Source of the DNA: Purshia tridentata
Taxonomy: Eukaryota; Streptophyta; Magnoliopsida; Rosales; Rosaceae
Reading direction: 5' to 3'
Assembly: GCA_003254885.1 (NCBI GenBank)
Contig: QANT01003689.1
Coordinates: 1-55,743, forward strand
Length of the DNA stretch: 55,743 nt
Positions 1-10,403 of the stretch are shown one piece after another. Position 1 is the stretch's first letter. Each line of letters starts with the position of its first letter. The notes under the pieces were generated by a model, which was not told the origin of the DNA, made no database searches, and saw only the letters and a program-made list of their open reading frames with translations. The translations under genes were made by a program, and so were the position numbers.

Positions 1-543
1 TAGTCTTATGGAGCGTTTAAAATATAAAGAACATAAAATAATATCTCAGACCCTAAAAAATAAAAAAGAACAGAAGTATTAAAAATGTAGGCTTCAAAAT
101 AAAAGACCATTATTTTAAATTTTTGTACATTGTAAGTCCAAAATTATGAGCATGCAGCAATCCAAGTACAGAAGACTCAAAAAGCAGGTTGATGTTATCT
201 TAGAAAAGGGGTGGCAATGATGACAACCAAGCAGAAACAGAAAAGCATACCATGTCAAAATTTCATGCAAAAACCAGTTTGTAGAAAATGGTTGCAATGC
301 AGGGCGATCAAACACAAAAACCAGCAAAGGGTAAAATGGGAAGCCCCAGCAGAAGTTCATGTAACAAAGCCAAGGATGGAAGAAAAACAATATTATGCAG
401 GTTATGAACACCCAAGCTCAAGGGGCCGAAAAACCATATTTTAATTTTATTTCCTTAGTGAAACGAGAGGCCACAGAAATGGGATGAGCAAAATTAACTT
501 AAATACAATAAAAAGAAAAAAAAACATGGATATAGAAATTGTC
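1..543. other. 3' flank of the CCCH13-like gene, no gene seen
   Basis: This AT-rich stretch lies beyond the stop codon of the minus-strand gene at 544. It probably holds that gene's 3' UTR and some intergenic DNA. Short open frames occur on both strands, but I recognise no domain in them. No repeat or RNA gene was recognised. Confidence 0.4.
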
Positions 544-2726
544 TCAATGTGTACTTTGAGGAGAATGATGTATCCCAGACATCAAAGCCTCACAAGCCTT
601 TGCAGAACCATCTGGTATTAATAAAGGACCACTTATTGCATCAATAGCCGCATCTTCCTTAGCATGATGAATAGATTGATCATCTTTGGCCTTGCTAAGA
701 ACATTCAAGTCGTTCCCAACAGTAGGTAATGTGGTGTTAAGAGATGCTTTAGTATCAAGTGATGAGAAGCCCTCTGCATCGTCGCCAACCTCTAACTTCA
801 CCTCATCAGAAGATAACAAATCCACTATAATCTTTAACTGGCATTTCCAACTTGGGAGAAGTGAGACAGATGTGATTCTGCACCTCATGACTGGGAGTTG
901 AAACCAGCTCCTCCAGTTTCCCCTCAGCATTATCATTATCAGTCAAACCAGCGGCAACATTCTTCTGATCTGAACTTGAAAGTGGTGGAGCATCGGAACT
1001 CCGGACTAACTCCTCTACTTTCTCCACATCACAAAGGACTTTTGATTCCATATTCTCCTGTTTGGATGATGAAATAATATCCAATGTTCCTCCAGCAACA
1101 AATGGCATGCCTCTTATTTCCACCCTCTGCTTTTTGTAAAGATCCATATCCTTCTGCAAGTCAGAAGACAAATACGTCAACCAATAGGATCCATAATTAC
1201 AACATACACATAATAACTAACAACTTCATAAATATGATCAATTTAGTATATTTGAAATTCAGGGTAACTTCGATGACCAATTCAGTACTTATGCACAGAT
1301 GACCAATTCAGAAAACAGTAAATGTCATAGTAGAAACCGAAAAGGAGAAGGCAGAAGTAAACATATGGTAACCCCATAGAATCTAGAAGAGAACTAAATG
1401 GCAAAAAAAAGCAATGCATGCCTCTTAAAACGCCTGCAACACAACAATACGATGTGCACTCATACCACTACTTGAAGCCCCAAGATGCATGCCAGTAATT
1501 ACAATCAAATACAAATATGTCTAATTTAAGCAGACTAACAAGATGTCTATATATAGCAAGTGTTTAAATTTATCATTCCTCGTAAAGCATACCTGAAAGA
1601 CAGAATCCTTTAAAGGAGGAAAGAGTGAGGAAGTCAACAAGGGTTTGGATGATCGCAATCCTGCCCTTGCACCCTGTGACATTAGGAGAGAATTGCAAAG
1701 ATGCAATAACAATCAGTAAGACTAGATACTAGAAAGAAAAACACATTGAACAAAGGTTTGCGAAAAAAAAAAATTGCAACTCCAAACTTGTATGCACAGT
1801 AGCATCTGCATCAACAGTTGGGCTCCCTTCCACATTGAGTATATTCATACATTTGCCATACAACTCAGGACGAGCAAGTTCTGCTGAAAAGTCAAGTTTG
1901 GAAAGATAATAATTTCTTAAACAAGGGGCATTATCCCTTGGAAATTTAGAGCGATCAGGTGACTTCTCATGACTAGGTTTAGGCATAGACTCCTTTAAAG
2001 GAGAAGTTACAATGGACCCTGTTTCGACAGCTTTAGCATGAACCCCAAGATCCAGGTTATCTTCAGGATGAGACATCTGACCTGTCTGCCCAGCCACAGC
2101 ATCATCCACAAGGGCCTGCACTGGATAATCATCTTTGTGAGATGGGGAGGGCAAGTCCCTTTTCACATCATTGTTATGTACTTTCCATGTGTCTGCACTA
2201 GATTCCCATCCCCGAGCATTCATTGGATGCCTGTTCTGATCCCATTCTGCCCCGCCAAACATGTGAGGCTCATCCCTAAAGGCACCATTACTCCCATCCC
2301 ATAGATGCAAGTGAGAAGGACCCGTACCATCCATAATATTCTGCCACCCAATTGGGCGCAAGTGACCGGAAAATCTATCAGCATCAGGCATATGATAAGG
2401 CATCCCAGAGTGGTTATTTTCCATTGAAGGTCTAACACCAAAAATTGGTGGTGCCGGAAACTGTGGCAACATCCCTTGAAAGCCACCATGAGGTGCTCCA
2501 TGTTGGAAATGCATGAAGCCATTTGGAACTGGTGAAGTCCAGTTTGGGACACCCCTCCATGCATTACCATGCCCTCGAACCATATTTGGATCACTACTCC
2601 TTCTGTAACGTGCATTGGAGTTAACTCTACCATCATCATCCAGCGAACCAGCAAAAGAAGGGCTGTCAACTCCGCCCCTGAAAGAGGGATGTGGAGGAAA
2701 CAAAGAAGATAAATTACTCTGACTAC
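544..2726 (-). pseudogene. 3' part of a plant CCCH13-like gene, interrupted by Copia-1
   Basis: Read leftwards, three coding blocks are visible: about 2726-1797, 1673-1593 and 1153-544. The first is rich in Gly, Pro, His and Trp and contains FPPHPSFRGGVDSPSFAG, RGHGNAWRGVPNW and NRHPMNARGWES. From memory this matches the C-terminal half of plant proteins labelled zinc finger CCCH domain-containing protein 13-like; their biochemical role is not well established. The block at 1593-1673 has an acceptor (cacag) and a donor (gtatgc). The last block starts after ttgcag, and the stop ends at 544. Two defects are visible. The frame shifts near 815-830, between ...MPVKDYSG and DLLSSDEV.... The 5' end stops at an LTR (2727), leaving no zinc-finger N-terminus. 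No clear donor is seen near 1797. A pseudogene or a transposon-disrupted allele is the best call; a sequencing error could explain the shift. Confidence 0.7.
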
Positions 2727-2909
2727 TGTTGGCGAGAGTTGTTGTTTTAGACTAGGATTTGTTAATTATCTTTCCAAGTCATGGCTTTCCTATTTAGATT
2801 TCCTACTTGGAATAGAACTAGGGTTTACCCTATGTAATATAAATATACAAGTGTGCCTCCATGTGAATATATGAGAAAATACAGAAAATTCCCACCAGAG
2901 CAGAGATCC
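2727..2909 (+). promoter_or_regulatory. Copia-1 5' LTR with TATA-like box and primer-site remnant
   Basis: The LTR opens with TG and has a TATA-like box (TAATATAAATATAC) near 2836-2847. CAGAGCAGAGATCC at 2896-2909 looks like the remnant of a tRNA-iMet primer binding site (normally TGGTATCAGAGC...), with its first bases lost. The LTR would then be only about 165 bp and its inner end is damaged. The gag ATG follows at 2960. Confidence 0.55.
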
Positions 2910-3227
2910 AAATATTTCTGTTTTGCTTGATCCAATCCTACTCTTCCACCGCCGGCACCATGGATGGTTCATCCACTCCACCAACAGGCGATTCCACCGC
3001 CTCCAGATCTGACACAATTATAGAGGAATTAGCCTCTAGAATGACCCAATTTTTCTCTCAGAATCAGACCCAGACCCCAACCCTGAATCCAATTGTAACC
3101 TATGACTCTTCCGCTGCACAAATTGGTGTCAAGTTAGATGGCACCAATTATCCTTTATGCTCCCAAGTTGTTGAGATGTATATCTTAGGCAAAGACAAGT
3201 TGGGATATATTAATGGAGATCTTTCAC

Positions 3228-3760
3228 TATTAAGAAAATATTGTTGTAATTATTGTATATATTCACCTTCCCAAAAGTCTAAGTTAGATCAAATTAGTCT
3301 AAGTTAGATCTCACCAAAAGTCTAAGTTAGATCAAATTAGTCTAAGTTAGATTTCACCAAAAGTCTAAGTTAGATCAAATTAGTCTAAGTTATATTTCAC
3401 CAAAAGTCTAAGTTAGATCAAATTAGTCTAAGTTAGATCCCACCAAAGGTGGTAGATCACGACTTCTATGGCTTAGAAATAGGCTTGATTTATTATTGTA
3501 CTTGTGTATATATTTTGATCCATCATCATTGAATGAAATGAGAAAAATTATTGGCCATTTCTTCATTGTTTTGTCTTGAGCGTTGTTTTTCAAGATGGTA
3601 TCAGAGCAACATCCTGGTGCCTAATTTCTTTTCTTTTCTTGGCAAACTATCAAACACCATGACAGATCAAACACCACCAGAAAAACATCATCATTGAATG
3701 AAATGAGAAAAATTATTGGCTATTTCTTCATTGTTTTGTCTTGAGCGTTGTTTTTCAAGA
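3228..3760 (+). mobile_element. nested, internally deleted LTR element in Copia-1 gag
   Basis: A 533-bp insertion is flanked by perfect 5-bp repeats TTCAC (3223-3227 and 3761-3765). The first 368 bp (3228-3595) act as the LTR. A primer binding site TGGTATCAGAGC follows directly at 3596. About 90 bp of leader come next, and then a second copy of only the last ~73 bp of the LTR (about 3688-3760). Both LTR copies end in GTTGTTTTTCAAGA. The short shared text catcatcattg at the leader/3' LTR junction suggests a deletion by recombination at microhomology. No coding capacity remains. The termini (TATTAAGA... / ...TCAAGA) are not the standard TG...CA. Confidence 0.8.
3271..3446 (+). repeat. 43-bp minisatellite inside the nested LTR
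   Basis: About four tandem copies of a ~43-bp unit, each containing the sub-motif gtctaagttagat twice, separated by caaatta and caccaaaa. Copies differ by single bases (for example tatatttcacc in place of tagatttcacc). It lies in the U3 part of the nested LTR. Confidence 0.8.
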
Positions 3761-4709
3761 TTCACCACCCCTTCCGGCAGACCCGACCTACAAAAAGTGG
3801 AGGACAGAAAATTCTATTGTTAAAGGTTGGCTAATCAATTCTATGGAAGCATCGTTGATTAGTAATTTTATTCGCTTTTCTACAGCCAAAGCAGTATGGG
3901 ATGCGATTGCGACAACATACTTTGATGGAACTAATACCTCACAAGTATATGATCTCAAAAGGCGAGTGATTCGCATGAAACAGGCCAATGGATCCATTGA
4001 AACTTACTATAATGACTTGCAAGGCTTATGGAGGGAAATTGACTTTCGTCGTCCTAATCCAATGGAGTGTGAATTTGACATCTTGATGTACAATGGAATT
4101 ATTCAAAAGGATCGGGTTTATACGTTTCTTGATGGGTTAGATGATGGGCTTGATAATGCATAGAGTGATGTGCTCCAGATGAAGCCTTTTCCTACTGTTG
4201 AACAGGCTTATGCGTATGTCTGTCGAGAAGATATGAGGCAAGCTGTAATGATGGGTTCTCAACCTCACAATGGTGCTGTTATGGTGGACAAAGGTGGGAC
4301 TCGACCGGGACAAGCTCCTCCATCTAGTCGACCGGGTCTAGTAATGCCACTTCAACTGCAGCCCTCAATTTCGAATCCTGCTAGGACAATTCCTCAACCT
4401 AGTCCTGCAAGAAAACCCACATGTTCTCAATCCAAAACTCTAATTGAAGGGGGAGGTTGCACCCATTATGGCAACCCACGGCATTCTCAGGATGTTTGCT
4501 TTAAACTACATGGCTACCCAGAATGGTGGGAAGAACTCAAGGCTAAAAAGAAACGTGAGCATGCCAGTGGAGGCATTAGTCGGGCTGCTTTAGTGACCAT
4601 AGAGCCACAATTGTTTTTGGTACCTCAGGTAGACTCCTTGAGACCTCCAATTAGGGATAATGCTATGTTTTTCTCAGTTCTGACAAGCGTGACTACCATG
4701 GATGGATAA

Positions 4710-5427
4710 TTGACTCAGGTGCCAATGATCACATGACATTCAATCCTCATGACTTTACTTGTTCCACACAGCCTAAACGGACAAGTATCGCCAACGCCAA
4801 TGGTGTGACTTACCTTGTTACGGGGGCAGGCACTGTTGAACTTACACCCTCACTTTCATTATCTCATACGTTACTTGTTCCATCTCTTTCAAGTAAACTA
4901 ATGTCAGTAAGTCAGGCCACTCAACAATTAAACTGTTGTGTTCTAATGTATCCAAGTTTTTGTTTTCTTCAGGATATTCTCACCAGGGAGATCATTGGTC
5001 ATGGTACTAAAAGGAGGGGGCTATATTATGTGGATGACTTCAGTGCCGGCAAAGCTAGCAGTGTTCAACATCCATCAGAACTTAAGAGAAGACAGATTTG
5101 GCTATGGCATCGTTGTTTAGGACATCTGTCTTTTAGCTATTTGAAACATTTACTACTAGATTTATTTTTGGATTTTCATGATTCAGATTTTAAGTGTGAC
5201 ACTTGCATTTTAGCCAAGAGTCATTGTGTGTCTTATCCTTCTAGTTTGAATAAAAGTACTATTTCGTTTGCTTTAATTCATTCAGATGTTTGGGGTCCAT
5301 CGCCGATTTCCACTTCTTCTGGAATCTGATAGTTTGTGACTTTTGTGGATGATTGTTCTCGCATGACTTGGCTATATTTGATGAAAAATAAGAGCGATGT
5401 GTTTAGTATTTTTCAGATTTTCTCTAA
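4710..5427 (+). pseudogene. Copia-1 protease and integrase start
   Basis: The frame around 4710-4733 reads WIIDSGANDHMT, the Copia aspartic protease site (DSGA). It is followed by the protease body and the GAG-pre-integrase module with LWHRCLGHLS and CDTCILAKSH, which supply the HHCC zinc ligands. IHSDVWGPS contains the first catalytic Asp of the integrase core. A TGA occurs at 5327-5329, after which the core continues as FVDDCSRMTWLYLMKNKSDV until it is cut at 5427. The second Asp, the Glu, the reverse transcriptase and the RNase H are missing. Confidence 0.8.
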
Positions 5428-5637
5428 GGGGGGTGTACTCAATCTGGATTCTAAAGGATTTTAAAAGATTTTAGAAATCCAGGTGTATTCAATTTGGATT
5501 TTAAAGAAATCTGTCAAATTCTAGGGGTATTCGATTAGGATTTTAAAAGAATCCATCAAATTCTAAGGGTATTCAAAAAGAGAAGGATCTCAATGGAATT
5601 CATTAATTAATGGAATTTGGTGGAATTTGGGTTGGGA

Positions 5638-5795
5638 GATATAAATACTAAAGCCCATTTCAATTCCGGCCATTTCCCTCGAGATTTCAGAAGACGTGCT
5701 CTCTCTGCCTCTCTCTCTTCAGAATATGAACAGACGTGCTCTCTCCCTCTCTCTCTCAGGTGAACAGAGGTTCTTGTGAACTAGAGGTAAACTAT
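5638..5795 (+). promoter_or_regulatory. promoter and leader of the Harbinger element
   Basis: A TATA-like box GATATAAATAC lies at 5638-5648. About 50 bp downstream begins a CT-rich leader (repeats of tctctctgcctctctctc) in which the unit gaacagacgtgctctctc recurs. The leader ends in ctctctcag followed by gtgaac, which resembles a splice boundary. This fits the 5' end of the transposon mRNA. Confidence 0.45.
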
Positions 5796-5997
5796 ACAAA
5801 TCTCTCTCTTTTATCATCCTCAACATTCTCCACATGCTCTCTAGTGTCTTGGAATAAAATATTTTGTTAGAAAGTCTAGAGTGATAGAAGTGATGGCAGC
5901 AAAATTTTTATAGAATTACTCTACATTAGAAATAGCTAAAAACGTACAAATCCCCCCCCCCCCCTTTTTTTTTTTNNNTTTTTTTATACCAATACTA

Positions 5998-6400
5998 TAA
6001 ATCAATTCTAGCTTTATTCCAAACAAATTTTTAATAGGAAAACCATAAATCAATTCTAGGTTTACTCCAAACAAATTTTCTTTGAATATACTCAAAGAAA
6101 TCATATTGATTTTTTCTTTGGATATGCATTCCGGCCTCTTCTTTTCCAACTTCCAAGCCTGACCAGGTTCATCATTTATTAGTAAATAATCCAACCCATA
6201 TTCAATGTTTCATCTCTTAATTCCATTTTAGTCCATGTTCCGACCCAAATCAAATTATTCCTGGCCTAAACACTAAGCAACGTTTACATGTTGAATATTT
6301 GAATGTTTGACGCAAACAATTAATTAAAATCAATTCTAGGTTTACTCCAAACAAATTTTCTTTGAATATACTCAAAGAAATCATATTGGTTTTTTTATTT
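5998..6400. repeat. direct repeats inside the Harbinger element
   Basis: A ~65-bp sequence beginning caattctaggtttactcc and ending gaaatcatattg occurs at about 6051-6113 and again at about 6331-6393, nearly unchanged, about 280 bp apart. A more diverged copy of its first half lies at 6003-6030. A run of C then T with three Ns (5945-5985) precedes it and is an unresolved homopolymer. Confidence 0.65.
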
Positions 6401-7193
6401 GTGAACATACTTCTCATTATTAAAAAATGCCAAGATTTTTTTTCTTTTCCATGATGATACCTGTACCAATGTTTTAATTTTGACATTCATGCTACTTTGT
6501 TTTATGTGTAAATTTCAGTGATCTTTGAAACAAAACACTACCTTGTTTGGTCAACTTGTTCCACAGCTTATAATATTTGTAAGTTAATATTGTTTTGCTC
6601 TTTTTTCCAATTGTATTTTAAAATTTTGATTTCATCTTTGTTAAATCTTTGTTTATGATCATGTATATGCATACTATTGAAGGTTTCATGGTCAATGTAC
6701 TTCCTGTAGTTGTGTTAATTTTTTAGGTTAACCATTAGCTATTGATTGATTGTTTGATTGTAATGGAATTGGGCTGTATTAATTTGACAGCAAAAAAAAA
6801 AGAAAAAATCCCAAGATGCATCTCTTTTTTATTTTTTATATCCGGATAAAGTATGAGCTTTGTATTACAAATTCTTCCTTGATCAGGGAGCTTATGCCAA
6901 CTTGGAACAGTAAGTTTGAGGGTTTGTATTACAATATGTTTAAGGAATTTATCTTTGGCTTTTCTTTTTAATTTATTGGTCCTAGTTTGTTTAAGGAAAC
7001 CATTTTCATTATATGGCACCTTGATTTGGGAGCTTAATTTTGGTGGTATCAGGATAGAAAATTTTATTAACTAATAAAACTTGCTTATATGATCTAGTAC
7101 CATTAAAAATGGGAGAGTCACAAGGCAAAGGTAGAATTGGTTATAAATTATAATACATGGACTGCCCAACAGAGCAATACGTAGTTATAATTC

Positions 7194-8206
7194 ATGGTTG
7201 ATGCTGCCAATCGTGGATGGCGTGATAGTAATGGTGTGTTAAGCAAGCTAACAGTCGAAAGTAAAATACTTCCCTCTCTCAATGCAAAACGTGGCTGTCA
7301 AAAGACTTATCTTCAATATCAGAGCCGATTGAAATGGTTTAAGACGCGGTATCACAATTTTTCGGAGCTTATGCGTTTTAGTTTTGGATTTAGGTGGTAC
7401 TCAACTACTAAAAAGTTCACTGCTATTGATGAAGTATGGGAAGAATACTTTAAGGTGAGGTTTTATTTATTTTTTAATAGTTTATATGATGACTTGTTTG
7501 GGTGTTTTTATATTTTAATATGCTAACAATTTATTATATTTTCCTTGACAATCCCACCCAAACCAGAAAAACCTTTGCTCAGATACATTTGCAGACTATG
7601 AAAGTTTGAGAATTGCAATAGGGAATGGAACTGCTACCGAGAAAAACTCAATTGGATTAGGGGTTGATACAGATGCAAGAATATATGAGGCTGAAGAAAA
7701 TGAGCATGTTAGGATAGAAGACTGTGTATGATGATATCCATAGGGCATATGTACATAGCCAACATGAACCACCATACCAAACTACATCATAACCCTTCAT
7801 GGAACCGAATCTGGAGGTTCCCCTGGAAAACACTAGTCAGCAAAAAAGATCTAGGACTGACCATGCAGGGAATTTTAGTTCATTTGATGCCATCAAACGA
7901 GCCAATGTTGTAGAAAAAGTTTCACTTGGCATTGATTCAATTGCTGCAATTGCCATCGACATTCGGGGAATGCATCGCCTAATGGAGAAAAGAGAAAAAG
8001 ACCGAGAGAAAAAGGAAATAGAGAAAAAGGAACGAGAGCAGAAGAACAATATATGGAATGCCATAAAGGAGACCCCAAATTTGAATAATGGTGCTCGTTA
8101 CAAAGCTATTGCAATGGTTCATAAAGATGGGATTGAAAGATGCATTCTTGAAAATGTCACCTGAAGAGCGCTCAGAGTGGATATTATATTATATGGAATG
8201 AGTGTT
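7194..8206 (+). pseudogene. Harbinger ORF1, Myb/SANT-like DNA-binding protein
   Basis: The first block (7194-7455) contains VDAANRGWRD, LNAKRGCQKTYLQYQSRLKW, SFGFRWYSTTKKFTA and DEVWEEYF, the signature of the plant Myb/SANT-like domain (Myb_DNA-bind_3) found in PIF/Harbinger ORF1 and L10-interacting Myb proteins. A donor gtgagg follows. A second block after accag (about 7567) reads SDTFADYESLRIAIGNG. The C-terminal part (7799-8206) has a Lys/Glu-rich coiled-coil region, then IWNAIKETPNLNNGARYKAIAMVHK and SPEERSEWILYYME. The last piece is in another frame, so there is a frameshift near 8130, and stops separate the earlier blocks. In active elements ORF1 binds the termini and brings the transposase to nuclear DNA. 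This copy is broken. Confidence 0.75.
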
Positions 8207-8712
8207 TGACTATTTGAGAATATAGTTTGTAGTAATTTTAAACTATGGTTTTCAGTGCTGTGTTTTTTTTCTTAATGAAGTACTATGTTAAGGGTTCAGC
8301 TCATGTTAGTGGGTTTTTTTAATGAAAGTACTCTGTTTATTACCCATGTTATTTTCCTTTTATTCATATTATGTACAGATTTGTCTTTCAATTGATTATA
8401 TGAATGTGCTTGGGTGAATCTCCTTCATTCTTGGATAGACAAAAAAATGTTAATAGGGCTGCTGCTATATTATAATTGCTTGCTCTATTATCCTATTAGT
8501 ACTCATATGACAAACTCTTATTGCATCCATTAGTAGTTCTAAACGTACTATATTTGATGTTTTGGTTACATAGAGGCCTAAGCTAGGAGGGCTATATTCC
8601 TTTATGGTACATAGCTAAAAAAATAATTTATACAAACTCATTAATATATCACCATGTTCATTGGGTCTTTTTAATGTAGCTTTTTTTTTNTTTTTTTTTC
8701 AGGTGATATATA
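8207..8712. other. spacer between Harbinger ORF1 and ORF2
   Basis: AT-rich non-coding DNA. It ends in a long T run with one N (8690) followed by tttcag, a plausible 3' splice site just upstream of the transposase ATG at 8713. Confidence 0.5.
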
Positions 8713-9306
8713 ATGTCTCAATCAAGCATGCACGGAGAAAATGAAATAGATCAAGAAGAGGAAATAGAGGGAGAAATAGATAAAGAGGAAATGGAGGACG
8801 AGGAATTTGAAGAAATTTTTTATGAAACCATTAAGCTATTGTTCATGGCAACTGAAGCAATACTTCTAGTGCTGAACGGGTTAATGGTCCTCATACATGA
8901 TGAACTTATTGAAAGTCCACTAACTCGGCAATCAATTACAACGCATGGGTACAATTATATACATAAAGTATTGAATGAGGATCCTCAACACTTTCGACAA
9001 GTGTATAGGATGTATCTTGATGTGTTTCAAAAACTATGCAGCATACTCAAAGAAAAAACACATTTGCAAGATACAAGATACATTTGTGTTGAAGAAATGC
9101 TTGCAACATTTTTACTCACGGTTGGTCAAAATCCTTGATATTGTCTTACTCATCAGACATTTGGATGATCACATTGCACAACTAGTAGAAATTTTAACAA
9201 AATTTTGAGGGCTTTATACACAATTGCACCAGACATGATGGCTAAACCTGGATCGACAGTGCCAATTAAAATAAGAGAAAGTACAAGATTTTACCCTTAC
9301 TTTAAG
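8713..9306 (+). pseudogene. PIF/Harbinger transposase, N-terminal part
   Basis: The frame from ATG 8713 has an acidic start and then the ALP1/Harbinger N-terminal region: HFRQVYRMYLDVFQKLCSIL, KEKTHLQDTRYICVEEMLAT and FLLTVGQNP, ending with TGA at 9138. After a break the family pattern resumes at 9205 with RALYTIAPDMM, KPGSTVPIKIRE and STRFYPYFK, which precedes the first catalytic Asp in complete proteins. The DDE catalytic core is therefore absent. The sequence passes into gtaagcaata and an ATT repeat, then Copia-2. Confidence 0.75.
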
Positions 9307-9331
9307 GTAAGCAATAAATATTTTATTTTTT

Positions 9332-9358
9332 GTTATTATTATTATTATTATTATTATT
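9332..9358. repeat. (ATT)n microsatellite at the Harbinger/Copia-2 border
   Basis: About nine ATT units directly precede the left end of the Copia-2 LTR. The repeat hides the exact target-site duplication. Confidence 0.8.
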
Positions 9359-10403
9359 GTAAGAAAAAACAAGCACACAAGAATACACAGAAATTGTTGA
9401 CGCGGAAAACCCACACTTGGGAAAAACGGCGGGACCTAGTCCAGATAAAAACAATCCACTATGAAAAATTAAAATACTATAACCAGTGACTCGATCCAAA
9501 CCTAATCTAGACTTCTTCTAGACAGATACACTGACCTCACGCCACACGCTACGCTTCAACCACTAGAATTGCAAGGAGACCTTCTCACTGATGTCCTGCT
9601 AGCAAGAGGTCACGAACCCAGCCTCATCCTCGATGCTCAAGTTCGAACAATTATGAAGGATGAATGAATGATGGATGATAACATAAATAAATTTAACAAG
9701 GAACAATTTATTATGCCATCTATTTTAAAAGTACCATGAACTAGTTTATATGATATGCTTATGCAACCCTAGTTCATATCACAGCCTCACACTAACAATA
9801 AAAACCTAGAATGTAATCTCTCAAAGTGTATAATGTGTGAGCAAAAATAAATATGGATTAAGAGAGATTATATATAGAAGACAAACCTTTAGTAACTAGG
9901 AAACAAGATCTAACCAATTAGGAAAGAGATTGGGTCCTAATAGGGCTCTTTAAAACCTTGAAAACTAGGATTTAAAACATAAAGATGCACACACTCACGT
10001 GTAGGACCGGTCCTCTAGAAGACAAAACCGTGGACCTCTCTGGAGGACCAATCCGACCACTAGGAGGACCGGTTTTCTGGGCAATTTTTCAGAAAACAAA
10101 AAAAGGCCACTGTGAGATCGATCCTACCAGGTGTAGGATCGATCCTACAGATCGATAACACCTTTTTGGAGTTTTTCAAAACACTTTTAAAAGCAAATGA
10201 ATAAGATTCTAACCACCTATGATGCATGCAAGGTTTCTAAGTCAACTTACCTTAATCTTAAAGGAATTTCAACATCGAGACATGCTTTGAGGATAATTAC
10301 TTTGAACGCGTACTTAAGAAACAACTTGACAAACTAAACTAAAGCTTAAAACCATATGAGTTTTGTTTAAAGGAAATTGTCAATTACAAAAATTACACTT
10401 ACA
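9358..10403 (-). repeat. Copia-2 3' LTR
   Basis: On the minus strand the purine-rich tract GCCAAAGGGGGAGAT is followed at once by TGTAAG..., and the far end reads ...TCTTACA, so the LTR has inverted TGTAAG/CTTACA ends and is about 1046 bp. No second copy is present for comparison. It contains several copies of a palindromic motif around GGACCGGTCC. Confidence 0.7.

Larger units (their letters stand above)
2960..4709 (+). pseudogene. Copia-1 gag, broken
   Basis: The reading frame starts at ATG 2960 and carries the Copia gag motif KLDGTNYPLCSQVVEMYI, where the usual Trp of YPLWS is Cys. It is interrupted at 3228-3760 by a nested element and resumes exactly with SPPLPADPTYKKWR, so joining the flanks minus one TTCAC copy restores the frame. 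It then carries AVWDAIATTYFDG and QVYDLKRRV, meets a TAG at 4161-4163, and continues from 4170 to a zinc knuckle near 4457 in which the second Cys is Tyr (CTHYGNPRH...C). The product would form the particle core. The stop, the insertion and the missing zinc ligand make it non-functional. Confidence 0.8.
2727..5427 (+). mobile_element. Copia-1 retrotransposon, 5' part only
   Basis: The element starts with an LTR (TGTTGGCGAG...) next to the exon of the CCCH13-like gene; the five bases before it (ACTAC) would be the target duplication, but no partner copy is in the window. It then runs gag, zinc knuckle, protease, GAG-pre-integrase and the start of the integrase before being cut by a PIF/Harbinger transposon at 5428. 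Reverse transcriptase, RNase H and the 3' LTR are absent from the window. Several in-frame stops and lost key residues show it is dead. The gag type is that of plant Copia elements. Confidence 0.8.
5428..9357 (+). mobile_element. PIF/Harbinger DNA transposon, left part
   Basis: The left end GGGGGGTGTACTC starts right after TAA (5425-5427), a typical 3-bp PIF/Harbinger target site, inside the Copia-1 integrase. Subterminal repeats follow (gtattcaatttggattttaaa, ggggtattcgattaggatttt). The element has a promoter-like region, a Myb/SANT-type ORF1 and a transposase N-terminus, the usual two-gene layout of this superfamily. The catalytic half of the transposase and the right terminal repeat are not in the window, because Copia-2 begins at about 9358. 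Frameshifts and stops show it is inactive. Confidence 0.75.

Noticed and set aside
3271..3446. CRISPR-like regular repeats
   Set aside because: The units are contiguous with no unique spacers and lie in a plant LTR; this is a minisatellite.
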